A stretch of 48,999 nt of DNA from Yersinia artesiana. Lineage in GTDB: Bacteria > Pseudomonadota > Gammaproteobacteria > Enterobacterales > Enterobacteriaceae. Location of the stretch: the NCBI RefSeq assembly GCF_902726545.1, contig NZ_CACVAD010000034.1, positions 1 through 48,999 of the forward strand. Direction: 5' to 3'. The translations under genes were made by a program, and so were the position numbers. How positions within the stretch are numbered: position 1 is the stretch's first letter; every line of letters starts with the position of its first letter. This document shows positions 1-9,102 of the stretch, one piece after another. The notes under the pieces are model-generated. The model was given only the letters and a program-made list of their open reading frames with translations. It had not been told where the DNA came from and made no database searches.

Positions 1-68
1 AAACAGGATAATGTCTATAAGATGAATTAACCTACGTAATGCAGACATCAGTAAGAATCTTTTCTTGA

Positions 69-88
69 TAATCTATAATTAGAGATTA
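69..88. promoter_or_regulatory. Inverted repeat upstream of the response regulator gene
   Basis: The six-base arms TAATCT and AGATTA flank an 8-base AT-rich centre in the leader of the two-component operon. A separate half-site GTAAGAA lies at 51-57 and matches one arm of the EvgA-type motif found at 4852-4872. Either could serve autoregulation. This is inferred from symmetry only, and AT-rich DNA produces short repeats easily. Confidence 0.2.
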
Positions 89-249
89 AAATCACCGAAA
101 TAGTACCTTACATAATTATTACTTTGGGCATCGGCAGTAGCGGTTCTTGTTTATCTCGTCTTGGGTAATCATTTGAAGTCGATCGATGCGAGCGAGGAGC
201 AGTGAATTAACTCTGCGAATCCCAAGATATAACGGTTTACGGAGATAAC

Positions 250-882
250 ATGACTAAATCAGTGATGATAGTTGATGACCACCCAGCAATTCGAGTTGCC
301 ATTCGTGCATTACTGTCACAAAGTAACGAATTTTCAACCATTTATGAATCAGTTGATGGCAGTGAAGCCTTAGAGACATTAAAAAACAATCCAGTCGATT
401 TGGTTATTATTGATATTGAACTGCCGAATTTTGATGGTTTCTCATTACTGAAAAAACTACAACAGCGTGGTTTTACCGGTAAATCGTTATTTTTGTCAGC
501 TAAGAATGAGCAGGTTTTTGCTGTTCGGGCATTACAAGCTGGCGCTAACGGTTTTATTAGCAAAAATAAAGATATTAGCGAAATTCTTTTTGCCGCGCAG
601 AACGTATTACGCGGGTATTCTTTCTTCCCATCTGAAACCTTGACCCAATTAGCCGGGCAGCCTTCAAGTCATGACCCCGTCAATCGGGCTCGCTTGTTGT
701 CAGAGCGAGAAATTAATGTTTTACGTTATCTGGTCAATGGTCTGTCAAATAAACAGATTGCCGACGAGATGTTTATCAGTAACAAAACTGTCAGCACCTA
801 CAAAACGCGAATCCTCACTAAATTAGGACTGAGTTCTGTAATTGAACTGGCAGATTATGCGCATACCCATAATTTGGTCTAG
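250..882 (+). CDS. BvgA/EvgA-like LuxR-family response regulator
   Basis: A 210-residue NarL/FixJ-type response regulator. The receiver domain (about 1-120) has the acidic pair D9-D10 and the phospho-acceptor Asp at D55 in the strand VDLVIIDIELP, and a conserved Lys near 105. A LuxR-type helix-turn-helix fills about 148-205 (LSEREINVLRYLVNGLSNKQIA, then an SNKTVSTYKTRI recognition helix). It is expected to be phosphorylated by the downstream hybrid kinase, whose start overlaps its end, and to bind DNA as a dimer. A GGAG ribosome binding site sits 8 bases before the ATG. The next operon encodes fimbriae and carries an EvgA-like box, so the pilus operon is the likely target. BvgA, EvgA and FimZ are similar in sequence, so no gene symbol is given. 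Confidence 0.93.
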   Translation: MTKSVMIVDDHPAIRVAIRALLSQSNEFSTIYESVDGSEALETLKNNPVDLVIIDIELPNFDGFSLLKKLQQRGFTGKSLFLSAKNEQVFAVRALQAGANGFISKNKDISEILFAAQNVLRGYSFFPSETLTQLAGQPSSHDPVNRARLLSEREINVLRYLVNGLSNKQIADEMFISNKTVSTYKTRILTKLGLSSVIELADYAHTHNLV

Positions 883-3800
883 TCCCGTCAGGTCTGATTT
901 ACCGCGTACAGTATTATCTCTACGTCGTTGGTTTTCTTTACGCATTTTACTGTGCTGCCTGGTATTACTGAGCGGGCAACTTCATGCTGCCCTGATGACC
1001 AGTCGTCAGGGGTGTGATACCGGTCAACCGCTGACGATACACAGTATTGCGAACAGTTACAGTGAAGACTTATTACTCCCTCCAGCGACCGACGCCCGCC
1101 AATCGAGCCGGCGCACAGTAAAAGTGGGCGTGGTTATTGATGCCAATACCCCTTTTGTTGTGAACCGTGATGACAACGCCATCGAAGGTATCGTCGCGGA
1201 TTATCTAAAAATCATCAGTGATGCCAGCCAACTCTCTTTCCAGATGATTGGTTATTGTGATTACGGCTTAGTATTGAATGCACTGGAAAATGGTCAGGTT
1301 GATTTAATGGCAGGCACCCCGATGCCCGCTCAACCGGGACTCATTGCTTCCCATGCATTCTTCACTAACCGGCATGTCGAGGTTCGCAGCAAGAATTGGG
1401 ATCCCACCAAACGCACCCACCCGGAAACGGTAGCCATTGTCAATAACGAGCCACTTTCACCGGAATTTTTGTTTAATTATCATGCGGATAAAATAGTCGC
1501 CTATCCTAACCAGCTACAAGGGTTACTGGCCGTTGCCTATGGTAATGCCGATGTGTTTGTCGCTAATGCCACATCAGCTAACTATTTGATTGACCAATTA
1601 CAACTGCTGACACTGCAAATTCGTAACTTTGCTCCTTATCACCCAGCCCCTTACACTTTCCTGGCGCTGGAAAAAAATCAAAAACTGATTAATTACATTA
1701 ATCAGATTCTGGAGTTACTGCCCAGCCGTGCCACGGGTGATATTCAACAGCGCTGGTTTGGCAGCAAACATCATTATAATATTGATGCCAAATTACTTCT
1801 TACAGAACAAGAGCTTAATTGGATTCAGCATCATCCAGAGGTGACCTATGCTGCGCCATTGGATTTGGCTCCATTAATATTCCGTGATCGCCAAACCGGT
1901 GAGATGGCCGGCTTCTCTGTCGATCTCATCGACATTATTTCACGCCGTACCGGCATTAAATTTAAGCCGATTTATATCAAAGACAGCGGCGAAGGTGTGC
2001 GTGATTTTGCTGCCGGAAAGATAGATATGCTACCGATTGTCGCGGTACGCAATGGCCAATATGGTAGCAGCCTTTATTCCTCCCCCGTCGCCCAATCATT
2101 ATGGGGTATCTTAACGCGAGAAGATCGCAACGATATCAACAATGTCGCGGATCTGGCGGGAAAACGAGTGGGGATACAGTCGGGCAGCACTTCCGGTGGC
2201 GTGATCAACAACACTCTTTTGGCACAAAAAATTACCTTTGTTGAAGCCCCCGATACCATGACCTTGGTACGCATGCTGCAACAAGGGAAAGTCGATGCGA
2301 TTATCAAAAATATGATGACCGCTAACTATCTGTCAGCACAGAACTTTACCCCCAATATTAAAACGGTTGCTGTCACCGGCGAAGAGCCGCTGATGATGGC
2401 ATTTGCCATCAGCCCGAAACTTCCTGAATTAAAAGCCATCGTTGATAAAGTCATTGAATCAATCCCACCAGAAGAACTGGACAATATCATCAGTGAATGG
2501 AGCACGTTTAAACCTAAACCCGTCAGCTTTGATGAAAGCCTACAAGACAACGAATGGCTGATGTTAACGCTGAAAATCAGTTCAGGCCTGCTGTTAGTGT
2601 TCGGTTTATACCTTGGTTATCTGGTGTTCAATAAACGCCGTCAAGCCGCGTTGTTACATGCTCGTTTGCTGCAACAAGAGTCGATTATTAATGCCCTGCC
2701 ATTCGCGGTATTTATTCGCACTACCGCTGGTGAATTGGCCGTTTATAACAACCACTTTGCTGACGCGCATCAGGATAAGTTAAACGATCTACTCAACCAC
2801 AATAATGAGCCAGCCAATTGGCCAATGACCAGCCCGTTAGATCGCGAAATAGATAAATATTGCCGCTTGGTATTAACCGACCGAAAACCGCAAATGGTGG
2901 ATCTTTCGCTTGAGATCAACGGTGAGTTACGCGATATCTTCCTGTGGATTATTCCGCTGGATAATGCTGAGCGCAGCCTGCTCGGTGGCTGGCTGGATAT
3001 CAGCCAACGCAAAACGGTTGAACGGCAATTGGAAGCGGCCCGCGTCGAAGCCGAAAGCGCCAACCGCACCAAGAGCACCTTCCTGGCGACCATTAGCCAT
3101 GAGTTGCGCACACCAATGTACGCCATTATGGGATTGCTGGAGCTGGAGATACGCAGTGAACAGCCGGTAGATAAAAATACCCTGGTCACCGTTTCCAAGT
3201 CTGCTCAATCGCTGATGTTGTTGCTTGATGACATCATCGACTCGGCCAAAATCGAAGCCGGGCAACTGAGTGTTCACCCGGCTGTTGTCGATTTCCGTCA
3301 GGAAATAGAGCGGATGTTTACGATTTATCAGCCGATTGCTGATGAACGTAATCTGAGGTTCTCCGGTTGGGTGGATGATCAAATTCCTGATTTAGTCATG
3401 GTGGATATGCTGCGAGTACGGCAGGTCATGGGCAATCTATTGGGTAATGCACTGAAGTTTACCGAGCAAGGTGGGGTTTCCGTGGATATCACCTGGGAAG
3501 CCATCGATGACAAACACGGTGTACTGAATATCGATATTACTGATACCGGTATTGGCATTTCTCCTGCGGCGCAGGCCACATTATTCCAGCCATTTAGTCA
3601 GGCTAATGAGGGTAAATCTCCGCGCTTCGGGGGTTCCGGTTTGGGGTTATGGATCTGCCATCAACTGATTCATAAGATGGGTGGGGAAATTACCTTAGAA
3701 AGCCAGCTCGGAAAAGGCACCAGCCTGTTTATTACATTGCCGCTGGAAGTTGCCAGTGCCAGTGATTTGCCGCAGGAATCAGCCATTGCCGTCGCAGATG

Positions 3801-4681
3801 AAGCACAACTTAATCAATTGAAAAATTTGCGAATTCTGGTGGTAGATGATTTAGCCGCTAACCGTCAGTTACTTCAGCAGCAGTTAGCCTTTATCGGTAT
3901 CGAACAAGTGATGAGTGCCGAGAATGGCGCGGAAGCCTGGCAGATATTGCAGCATTATAGTTTTGATGCCGTCATCACCGATTACAATATGCCATTAATG
4001 AATGGCTACGAACTGGCCGCCCATATCCGCAATAGCGACACAATGAAAGACATGATAATCATTGGTTGCACCGCAGATGCGCGAGAAGAGAGTACCACCC
4101 GTTGCAGTGACGCCGGTATGAATGACTGTATGATTAAACCTGTCACTATCGATACACTGCGTACCACCCTGCTACGTCAGGAAATTATTAGCAGTGATAC
4201 GAATATGCCCTCGCGCGCGCTTGTTGGTGATGTCACAGCACAAGATAGCGTGCCGAATGTTGTTAGCAATGAACCCGCGACCCCCCTTGTTACCGCGCAG
4301 AATAAGCTAAAAAACCTCTCGGGAGGCAACACAGAAGTGGAGTTGCAGCTATTGCAATCATTGCTGGAGAGTAATGTGCAAGATACTGCGGTGCTAACAC
4401 AGCAGTATTCGCGCCTCACCGTCGATGATAACACTGCTATTTCTGATGAAATTTATACAGAAATGGCCAGCCTGGTTCATCGAATCAAGGGCGGCGTACA
4501 ATTGATTGATGCCCTGCCTTTGGTGGACAGTTGCATTAAATTCGAATCCCTACTGCATGCACAGGATAAATATGCCGTCATGGCATACGGTGTTAACTAT
4601 CTGGCACTATTGACTGAGACGAACCAATTATTAGTCGAATTAATAGCCTCATACGCTGAAATAGGTAGTTCGCCGCCATAG
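857..4681 (+). CDS. BvgS/EvgS-like unorthodox hybrid sensor histidine kinase
   Basis: A 1274-residue inner-membrane phosphorelay kinase. In order: N-terminal signal/anchor (about 24-45), two periplasmic Venus-flytrap domains of the SBP_bac_3 type (about 85-300 and 320-550), a transmembrane helix (about 567-590), a PAS-like segment (about 600-720), a HisKA domain with H748 in ATISHELRTPMYAIMG, a HATPase domain with N- and G-boxes (GNLLGNALKFTE, DTGIGI, GGSGLGLWI), a receiver domain with D1042 in VITDYNMPLMNG, and a C-terminal HPt domain with H1208 in LVHRIKGG. All relay residues are present. The longest frame opens at a TTG at 842; I prefer the ATG at 857, which leaves a 26-base overlap with the regulator gene and suggests translational coupling. 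Periplasmic ligand unknown. Confidence 0.92.
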   Translation: MRIPIIWSSPVRSDLPRTVLSLRRWFSLRILLCCLVLLSGQLHAALMTSRQGCDTGQPLTIHSIANSYSEDLLLPPATDARQSSRRTVKVGVVIDANTPFVVNRDDNAIEGIVADYLKIISDASQLSFQMIGYCDYGLVLNALENGQVDLMAGTPMPAQPGLIASHAFFTNRHVEVRSKNWDPTKRTHPETVAIVNNEPLSPEFLFNYHADKIVAYPNQLQGLLAVAYGNADVFVANATSANYLIDQLQLLTLQIRNFAPYHPAPYTFLALEKNQKLINYINQILELLPSRATGDIQQRWFGSKHHYNIDAKLLLTEQELNWIQHHPEVTYAAPLDLAPLIFRDRQTGEMAGFSVDLIDIISRRTGIKFKPIYIKDSGEGVRDFAAGKIDMLPIVAVRNGQYGSSLYSSPVAQSLWGILTREDRNDINNVADLAGKRVGIQSGSTSGGVINNTLLAQKITFVEAPDTMTLVRMLQQGKVDAIIKNMMTANYLSAQNFTPNIKTVAVTGEEPLMMAFAISPKLPELKAIVDKVIESIPPEELDNIISEWSTFKPKPVSFDESLQDNEWLMLTLKISSGLLLVFGLYLGYLVFNKRRQAALLHARLLQQESIINALPFAVFIRTTAGELAVYNNHFADAHQDKLNDLLNHNNEPANWPMTSPLDREIDKYCRLVLTDRKPQMVDLSLEINGELRDIFLWIIPLDNAERSLLGGWLDISQRKTVERQLEAARVEAESANRTKSTFLATISHELRTPMYAIMGLLELEIRSEQPVDKNTLVTVSKSAQSLMLLLDDIIDSAKIEAGQLSVHPAVVDFRQEIERMFTIYQPIADERNLRFSGWVDDQIPDLVMVDMLRVRQVMGNLLGNALKFTEQGGVSVDITWEAIDDKHGVLNIDITDTGIGISPAAQATLFQPFSQANEGKSPRFGGSGLGLWICHQLIHKMGGEITLESQLGKGTSLFITLPLEVASASDLPQESAIAVADEAQLNQLKNLRILVVDDLAANRQLLQQQLAFIGIEQVMSAENGAEAWQILQHYSFDAVITDYNMPLMNGYELAAHIRNSDTMKDMIIIGCTADAREESTTRCSDAGMNDCMIKPVTIDTLRTTLLRQEIISSDTNMPSRALVGDVTAQDSVPNVVSNEPATPLVTAQNKLKNLSGGNTEVELQLLQSLLESNVQDTAVLTQQYSRLTVDDNTAISDEIYTEMASLVHRIKGGVQLIDALPLVDSCIKFESLLHAQDKYAVMAYGVNYLALLTETNQLLVELIASYAEIGSSPP

Positions 4682-4710
4682 AATAGGGATTGAATTAATA
4701 TTATCACTGA

Positions 4711-4741
4711 AACTCGTCAGACATTTTGACGAGTTTTTTTA
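4711..4741 (+). terminator. Rho-independent terminator after the sensor kinase
   Basis: The perfect 9-bp stem AACTCGTCA / TGACGAGTT with a 7-base loop is followed by a run of T. It lies 30 bases after the kinase stop codon and separates the two-component operon from the fimbrial operon. Confidence 0.9.
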
Positions 4742-5057
4742 TGGACTAATGATTTATATTTTATGACAGGGGCATCATTACGCACAAAAATAATACGTAA
4801 TTAATTGTAATATATAGGTTTTATAATAATCATCAATTTTGGCAGTATAAGTTCCTACGGTTTTTGTAGGAAATTTCACATACAAAACAAAGACGCCTCT
4901 CATTTTGTCCCCCCTGATTTCCCCTTACACTACCACCGGTTGCGAAACCAGATAGCCAATATAAATAACGGAAGATCATATTCAGCTAAATGATCGCTCA
5001 TTTTGTTGAATGTCGAAGCTTCCCGTTAATGAAAATATAAATTTAAGTGGGAATGAC
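4742..5057. other. Fimbrial operon control region
   Basis: AT-rich non-coding interval between the kinase terminator and the first pilin gene. It holds an EvgA-like inverted repeat at 4852-4872. I do not see a promoter with good spacing: TTGCGA at 4940-4945 and TATAAA at 4960-4965 have a spacer of only 14 bases. No convincing gene is present. An ATG at 5010 is in frame with the pilin but lacks a ribosome binding site. Confidence 0.5.
4852..4872. promoter_or_regulatory. EvgA/BvgA-like operator in front of the fimbrial operon
   Basis: The seven-base arms TTCCTAC and GTAGGAA form a perfect inverted repeat around a T-rich 7-base centre. As I recall, the E. coli EvgA box has arms TTCYTAC and GTARGAA with a 4-base centre, and BvgA heptads resemble TTTCCTA. 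The arms here match exactly, but the spacing is 3 bases longer. The adjacent gene pair encodes a BvgA/EvgA-type regulator. It could instead be a chance hairpin. Confidence 0.5.
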
Positions 5058-5588
5058 ATGGGAAAAATACTAATGACGTTGGCGCTACTGACCCTACCAG
5101 GTCTAGCGTTGGCGGCAACCTCAAATAATACAATCAAATTTCAGGGAGAAGTTGCCGAACAGACTTGCATGGTTGATATCAATGGCACAGCCAACACCCC
5201 CGTTGTTCTGTTACCCACCGTCTCGACCAGTAACTTGAATCAAGTCAATGCCGTCGCCGGTAAAACCAATTTCACGATTAATCTCACTGGCTGCAATATC
5301 GCCATACAAGACACTAAAATCAGCTCTGTTTTTCAAGGGATGAACGTCACATCCGCAGGCAATCTGGGTAATGTGGGGACAGCACAAAATGTTGCTATTC
5401 AGTTACTTGATGCTAATGGCGCAGCTATACGTATGTCGGGTGGTAGCGTTTCCGTACCTGGAATTACGCTGGTCGCCGGTTCGACATCAGCATCACAGGA
5501 TTTAGCAGCACAATATATTACAGAAGAAGGTCGTGCCACCGCAGGGAGCGTTATTGCTTCAGCTCAATATGCGATCACCTATCCCTGA
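5058..5588 (+). CDS. Type-1-like major fimbrial subunit (pilin)
   Basis: A 176-residue pilin precursor. A signal peptide (MGKILMTLALLTLPGLALAA) precedes a mature Ig-like domain with the two conserved cysteines (TCMVDI and GCNIA) that form the pilin disulphide. The C-terminus SAQYAITYP fits the penultimate-aromatic beta-strand that chaperone and usher recognise. The mature N-terminal stretch ATSNNTIKFQGEV resembles a donor-strand extension. The longer frame opens at 5010 without a ribosome binding site; ATG 5058 is preceded by AGTGGGA and begins directly with a signal peptide. It is the first gene of a five-gene chaperone-usher operon, expected to polymerise outside the outer membrane by donor-strand exchange. 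Confidence 0.9.
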   Translation: MGKILMTLALLTLPGLALAATSNNTIKFQGEVAEQTCMVDINGTANTPVVLLPTVSTSNLNQVNAVAGKTNFTINLTGCNIAIQDTKISSVFQGMNVTSAGNLGNVGTAQNVAIQLLDANGAAIRMSGGSVSVPGITLVAGSTSASQDLAAQYITEEGRATAGSVIASAQYAITYP

Positions 5589-5680
5589 CTATTCGTGAAA
5601 TCCGAACTGTTTCATGAATATGCTGGCCAACCGGTAACGGAGCCGATACAAACCAGAAAAACCAAGGATAAGTAAGCGCT

Positions 5681-6415
5681 ATGACACTGACTGCCCACAA
5701 CATTATCGCCTGCACATTGTTACTGCTTAGCGGCGTACCCTTATGGACGCAAGCCAGTGTTGTTATGACCGGGACACGTATCATTTATCCTGAAGGTACT
5801 CGGGAGAAGGTGTTACAGCTCAGTAATAAAGATGAGCACCCTAACCTGGTCCAATTATGGATGGATGATGGCAATAATCAGTCTTCGCCATCAAAAAGTG
5901 ATGTCCCTTTCGCATTGACTCCCCAAATATTCCGGATGGAAGCTAACAGTGGGCAAGTGGTTCGCCTGTCCTATATTGAACGTAATTTACCCAAAGATCG
6001 TGAATCCGTTTTCTATCTGAATTTTTTACAAATTCCCGCTTTAAAAAAAGCAGATACACAACCTGAAAACAAGCTGGTCTTGATCGTTAATAATCGACTG
6101 AAAGTCTTTTATCGTCCCGCTGCATTAAAAGAAAACGTCGATACCTTGGGTGAAAAGATCCGCGTCACACTGGAGAGCAGCCACGGTGACAAAATCAAGA
6201 TACATAACCCAACGGCTTATTACATAAGCCTGCGTGATGCCAAACTGGTCAGTGACGGTAAAACCATCTCATTTGCTACCAGCGAGATGTTTGCCCCTAA
6301 CTCGACCACTGATTTAGCGCTGCCCGCCGGGGTTAAAGCCAAAAAAGGCGAATTGCTCACACTGAATGTGGTCAATGATTATGGCACTAACATCCCTTGC
6401 GATTACCATTTGTAA
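5681..6415 (+). CDS. Periplasmic fimbrial chaperone (PapD/FimC family)
   Basis: A 244-residue chaperone with an N-terminal signal peptide ending near ASV. The first Ig-like domain carries the signature GTRIIYPEG and the subunit-binding Arg, followed by NLVQLWMDDG and the conserved QIFRMEANSGQVVRLSYI and NLPKDRESVFYLNFLQIP segments. The second domain includes KVFYRPAAL and KIKIHNPTAYYISL. It binds pilin subunits in the periplasm, lends them a beta-strand and delivers them to the usher. It lies 92 bases after the pilin gene and 48 bases before the usher. The operon encodes a second chaperone at its 3' end. Confidence 0.93.
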   Translation: MTLTAHNIIACTLLLLSGVPLWTQASVVMTGTRIIYPEGTREKVLQLSNKDEHPNLVQLWMDDGNNQSSPSKSDVPFALTPQIFRMEANSGQVVRLSYIERNLPKDRESVFYLNFLQIPALKKADTQPENKLVLIVNNRLKVFYRPAALKENVDTLGEKIRVTLESSHGDKIKIHNPTAYYISLRDAKLVSDGKTISFATSEMFAPNSTTDLALPAGVKAKKGELLTLNVVNDYGTNIPCDYHL

Positions 6416-6463
6416 TGTTGTCGTGATGAGAATCGTGAATGTGCCGGGCTACAGGGAAAAAAC

Positions 6464-9088
6464 GTGAGGTTGGCTCCCTGGTTACCCTACCTGCTAACAC
6501 AGGGTCTGTTGGTCAGCCATGTTGTATCAGCGGCAGATGAGAGCCAACCAGACGAATATGTGTTTGAAGATGCCCTATTGCGCGGTTCATCACTTGGCTT
6601 GGGCTCTATCTCCCGTTTTAATAAAAAAGATAGTTATGAAGCAGGCAAATACCAAGTTGATCTCTATATGAACAACAAGTTTGTCGATCGTATCGAACTG
6701 ATATTTATGACCAAAGATGGCGCAGTTGTTCCCTGCTTGTCAGTGTCACAGCTGCTGCAAGCGGGCGTGAATGACGATGTGCTGGAAAACGCCAATCAGG
6801 AAGATAACTGTCTGGATTTCAAAACCCTACTGCCTGCCAGTGACTATCGCTTTGATTATGCCAAGTTGCGTTTTGATTTATCGATGCCACAACTGTATGT
6901 GAAGAATATCCCACGTGGCTATGTTGACCCACGCAATCTCACGGCAGGAGAAACCATTGGTTTTAGTAATTACAACTTAAACCAATATCATGTCGGGTAT
7001 AACAAAGATGGAATTAAACGCAGTACCGACTCGACCTATCTCAGCCTAAACAATGGTATCAATGCTGGCATGTGGCGTTTTCGTCAACAAGGCTCTTTGC
7101 GCTATGACCCAACCCGAGGGATGAACTGGACATCTAACCGTTTATACAGCCAACGTGCTCTGCCCAGCATTGGCAGTGAAGTGACCGTGGGTGAGACATT
7201 CAGTTCCGGCCAGTTTTTTTCCAGTCTGGGGTTTAGCGGTATCGCACTGAGCACTGATGACCGCATGCTACCGGAATCACAACGTGGCTATGCCCCTATT
7301 GTTCGGGGGATTGCCAGAACCAATGCCAAGGTCACGGTATATCAAAATAATCGGCCAATTTATCAAAGCACCGTTTCGCCAGGAGCTTTTGAATTCAATG
7401 ACTTAACCGCAACAAACTTTGGCGGTGACTTAACTGTTGAAATTCAAGAAGCCGATGGCACTCTCAGCACCTTCCAAGTGCCGTTCTCCTCGGTGCCTGA
7501 ATCATTACGCCCCGGTTATTCACGCTATAGCTTCGCCGCAGGTCAGGTTCGAGATTTGGGCAGTCAGGAAATGTTCGGTGAGCTGACCTATCAACAGGGA
7601 GTGAGTAACGCTATTACGGCCAATAGCGGGATGCGGCTGGCCTCGGGATATCAGGCCGTGATGCTGGGTGGCGTTTTTACCCACTACATCGGGGCCTTAG
7701 GGCTGGATGCCACCTATTCCCATGCCAGCCTTCCGAGCGATACCAGCTCATCAGAGAATAAATCGCAAAATGGCTGGATGGCACGAGCGTCTTTCAGCCG
7801 TACCTTTGCAACCACCGACACCACGTTATCAGTGGCGGGCTACCGTTATTCAACGGAAGGTTACCGTGATTTAAGTGATGTGCTGGGCATACGGGCTGCC
7901 AGTAACGGCAAAGTATGGAGTTCAGGGACTTACCAACAGCGAAGCCGGGCTGAAATCTCGCTTAATCAGAATCTTAGTAGTTACGGTTCACTGTATCTGA
8001 CCGCATCCTCGCAGGATTATCGCAATTCGCACAAGCGGGATACCCAGTTGCAATTGGGCTATGCCAATACGCTATGGCGCAATACCAGTTTTAACCTTGC
8101 CGTTTCACAACAAAAAACCGGTGGGGGGACCAACGAAACTTACTTTGTCGACCCCGGTAGCGGTATGCCGGCGGCGAACGGGGCGAATCTTCTCGCGACC
8201 AATGAAACCGTGGTGCAAATGTCTCTTTCATTCCCATTAGGTGGCAACCCTCAGGCCCCCTATGTCTCTGCCGGTGCTGTTAATAGTCGAATCAGTGGGG
8301 CCAGCTATCAAACTTCGCTGGCCGGTGTGATGGGCGACGATCAATCAGCCAGTTACAGCATGGACTTCGCCCGCAGTGAGCAATCCAAAGAAAATACCTT
8401 TAGTGGCAGCCTGCAAAAACGATTGCCGGTCACCAGCCTGAGTGGCAGTGCCTCCCTCAGTCCGGGTTACTGGCAAAGTTCAGCCAGCACGCGTGGGGCT
8501 ATTGCTTTTCACCGCGGCGGGGTCACGCTGGGGCCATATCTGAGCGATACCTTTGCGTTGATTGAGGCAAAAGGGGCCAGTGGAGCCAAAGTGATGTATG
8601 GGCAAGGGGCTAAAATTGACCGCTTCGGTTATGCCCTGGTTCCGACCCTAACGCCATATCGCTACAACACCATCACCCTCGATCCCGATGGTATGGATTT
8701 CAATACTGAACTTCAGGACGGGGAGCGCCAAATTGCCCCTTATGCGGGCTCGGCAGTGAAAATCAAATTCCGCACCCTCAACGGATACCCACTCTTAATT
8801 ACCGTCAAACTGGCCGATGGCAGTCAAGTGCCGATGGGCGCAGTGGTTTACACCATGCGAGCCCCAGCCAACAGCCATGACGATAATAACCGCCAGGATG
8901 AGGAAATCGGCATGGTCGGTCAGGCCAGTCAGGCTTATTTACGGGCCGAACAGGCCCGCGGATCACTTCTGCTGGTATGGGGCGATGCTGATAATGAGCG
9001 TTGCCAGCTAGATTACGATTTAGGCACGCCCAATAAAGATAAACAGCTGTATAAACTCGATGCCTTGTGTGTCGTTACCCAGCATTGA
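6464..9088 (+). CDS. Outer-membrane fimbrial usher (FimD/PapC family)
   Basis: An 874-residue usher. After a signal peptide (about 1-23) come the N-terminal periplasmic domain (FEDALLRGSS, with a Cys pair near C91 and C107), the 24-strand barrel with its plug (GIARTNAKVTVYQNNRPIYQSTVSPGAF, typical of ushers), and C-terminal domains ending in another Cys pair (ERCQLDYDL ... LDALCVV). It forms the pore that catalyses subunit exchange and pilus secretion. The start is GTG, the first in-frame start with an AGGGA-like ribosome binding site; no in-frame ATG lies upstream. The length is normal for the family. Confidence 0.93.
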   Translation: MRLAPWLPYLLTQGLLVSHVVSAADESQPDEYVFEDALLRGSSLGLGSISRFNKKDSYEAGKYQVDLYMNNKFVDRIELIFMTKDGAVVPCLSVSQLLQAGVNDDVLENANQEDNCLDFKTLLPASDYRFDYAKLRFDLSMPQLYVKNIPRGYVDPRNLTAGETIGFSNYNLNQYHVGYNKDGIKRSTDSTYLSLNNGINAGMWRFRQQGSLRYDPTRGMNWTSNRLYSQRALPSIGSEVTVGETFSSGQFFSSLGFSGIALSTDDRMLPESQRGYAPIVRGIARTNAKVTVYQNNRPIYQSTVSPGAFEFNDLTATNFGGDLTVEIQEADGTLSTFQVPFSSVPESLRPGYSRYSFAAGQVRDLGSQEMFGELTYQQGVSNAITANSGMRLASGYQAVMLGGVFTHYIGALGLDATYSHASLPSDTSSSENKSQNGWMARASFSRTFATTDTTLSVAGYRYSTEGYRDLSDVLGIRAASNGKVWSSGTYQQRSRAEISLNQNLSSYGSLYLTASSQDYRNSHKRDTQLQLGYANTLWRNTSFNLAVSQQKTGGGTNETYFVDPGSGMPAANGANLLATNETVVQMSLSFPLGGNPQAPYVSAGAVNSRISGASYQTSLAGVMGDDQSASYSMDFARSEQSKENTFSGSLQKRLPVTSLSGSASLSPGYWQSSASTRGAIAFHRGGVTLGPYLSDTFALIEAKGASGAKVMYGQGAKIDRFGYALVPTLTPYRYNTITLDPDGMDFNTELQDGERQIAPYAGSAVKIKFRTLNGYPLLITVKLADGSQVPMGAVVYTMRAPANSHDDNNRQDEEIGMVGQASQAYLRAEQARGSLLLVWGDADNERCQLDYDLGTPNKDKQLYKLDALCVVTQH

Positions 9089-9102
9089 ATCAGAGAGACA
9101 GT

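Noticed and set aside
2770..3382. Overlapping open frames of 86 to 151 codons on both strands inside the sensor kinase gene
   Set aside because: They lie within the conserved HisKA region of the kinase, lack ribosome binding sites and show no family features; they are shadows of the real frame.
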